From the NCBI RefSeq assembly GCF_001427105.1, contig NZ_LMGI01000002.1, positions 186,001 through 250,000 on the forward strand: DNA of 64,000 nt, given 5' to 3'. Below, piece by piece: positions 63,359 through 64,000 of the stretch (position 1 is the stretch's first letter; every line of letters begins with the position of its first letter). The position numbers and the translations under genes were made by a program. Source of the DNA: Sphingopyxis sp. Root154. GTDB taxonomy: Bacteria > Pseudomonadota > Alphaproteobacteria > Sphingomonadales > Sphingomonadaceae. The notes beneath the pieces were generated by a model that saw only the letters and a program-made list of their open reading frames with translations, did no database searches and was not told the DNA's origin.

Positions 63359-64000
63359 GCGCACCCCGCCGCCTGCCGATCACCCAAGTCGATGCCTTTG
63401 CCGACCGCCCCTTTACGGGCAACCCCGCGGCGGTGATGCCGCTCGAGGAATGGCTCGACGATGCGACGCTGCTGGCGATCGCGGCGGAGAATAATCTTGC
63501 CGAAACCGCCTTTCTGGTCCCCGACGAAAGCGACGAGGCCGATTATGAGCTGCGCTGGTTCACGCCGGCGGTCGAAGTCGCGCTCTGCGGCCATGCGACG
63601 CTGGCGAGCGGGCATGTCCTGCTGACGGCGGCGCAGTGGCGGAGCGACATGACCTTCCGCACGCGCAAGGCGGGGATCTTGCGCGTCGCGCGCAACGGCG
63701 AGGACGAGGGCTATAAGATGGCCCTGCCCGGCTATACGCCCGCGCCGAAGGCCATGCCCGACATCGTCCGCGCGCTCGGCGGCGATCCGGTCGAGACGAT
63801 GTGGCACGACGGCGGCTATGCGCTGATCGCTTATCGCGACGCGGCGAGCGTGCGGGCGCTGACGCCCGACCTGCGCGCGCTGAAAGAGGGCGGCGACATC
63901 CTCTATATCGCGACCGCGCCGGGCGCCGACGATCCATCGGGCGCCGACGTCGTCAGCCGCGCATTCGCACCCGGGGCCGGGATCGACGAGGATCCGGTCA
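63355..64000 (+). CDS. PhzF family epimerase/isomerase, C-terminus missing
   Basis: Partial gene cut by the window's right edge (215 complete codons, no stop). It begins with [30 protein letters not shown], with GNPAAV near residue 22, the likely catalytic E50 in [10 protein letters not shown], and [13 protein letters not shown]. It resembles PhzF/YddE-type diaminopimelate-epimerase-fold proteins. The real substrate is unknown; phenazine synthesis is not implied. It is coupled to pdxH by an ATGA overlap. Confidence 0.9.
   Translation, partial: MSAPRRLPITQVDAFADRPFTGNPAAVMPLEEWLDDATLLAIAAENNLAETAFLVPDESDEADYELRWFTPAVEVALCGHATLASGHVLLTAAQWRSDMTFRTRKAGILRVARNGEDEGYKMALPGYTPAPKAMPDIVRALGGDPVETMWHDGGYALIAYRDAASVRALTPDLRALKEGGDILYIATAPGADDPSGADVVSRAFAPGAGIDEDPV

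Overview
The window is a 64 kb piece of a GC-rich alphaproteobacterial chromosome, most like the order Sphingomonadales and probably Sphingopyxis or a close relative. This rests on gene order (pdxH / dnaJ-like / yihY / fabI / aroC), a solitary dnaN, UrcA, DUF3008 and DUF6356 family proteins, a sufR-sufBCDSTA operon, and codon use. The genus is inferred from memory of these families, not from a database search. I see about 68 protein genes, one candidate small RNA, and no rRNA, tRNA, CRISPR array, prophage or insertion sequence. No gene-free stretch exceeds 300 bases.

0-10 kb: a Baeyer-Villiger-type flavin monooxygenase; a minus-strand group (PdaC/RsiV-like lipoprotein, stress-type SDR, DUF3008); an M17 aminopeptidase with an NlpC/P60 hydrolase and argC; a membrane-anchored PQQ-type sugar dehydrogenase; and dnaN, separated from it by a two-way terminator. 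10-17 kb: an IalB-like secreted protein, an Asp/Glu racemase, a LysR regulator beside a perfect palindrome, an UrcA protein, a frameshifted DUF3885 gene, an HxlR/SDR divergent pair with direct repeats between them, rlmN and a small outer membrane barrel. 17-27 kb: a TesA-like esterase divergent from a YbbA/YbbP-type ABC exporter, a TauE/SafE permease, a Tat-exported HExxH protein, an AraC regulator, a metallophosphoesterase, thrS, and merC behind a palindromic promoter.

27-39 kb: VOC proteins, DUF6356, an ABHD10-like hydrolase, a hotdog thioesterase, a glyoxalase cluster (gloA, a VOC protein, gloB), a long-chain acyl-CoA ligase, gamma-glutamyltransferase, pyrD, a DUF885 peptidase and an AraC regulator. 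39-46 kb: a candidate sRNA, then the SUF iron-sulfur operon with a near-perfect 25-bp palindrome at its promoter and an Imm53-family immunity gene wedged between sufB and sufC, then a probable methanethiol methyltransferase (mddA). 46-58 kb: an extensin-like protein, a frameshifted tryptophan-halogenase-family gene, a CPA2 antiporter, a Phd/PIN toxin-antitoxin pair, a DUF2314-like gene, a cytochrome P450, a Gly/Arg/Pro-rich lipoprotein, two tandem dicarboxylate symporters and an SLC13 permease. 58-64 kb: aroC, a GNAT, fabI, yihY and a CbpA-like cochaperone on the minus strand, then pdxH and a PhzF protein cut by the window edge.

Most of the window is ordinary core chromosome. The most unusual signal is three single-gene, AT-richer islets (DUF3885 at 13.1 kb, Imm53 at 41.2 kb, DUF2314-like at 50.7 kb). 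They resemble orphan immunity genes without toxins, and one sits inside the essential suf operon with overlapping start and stop codons at both ends.
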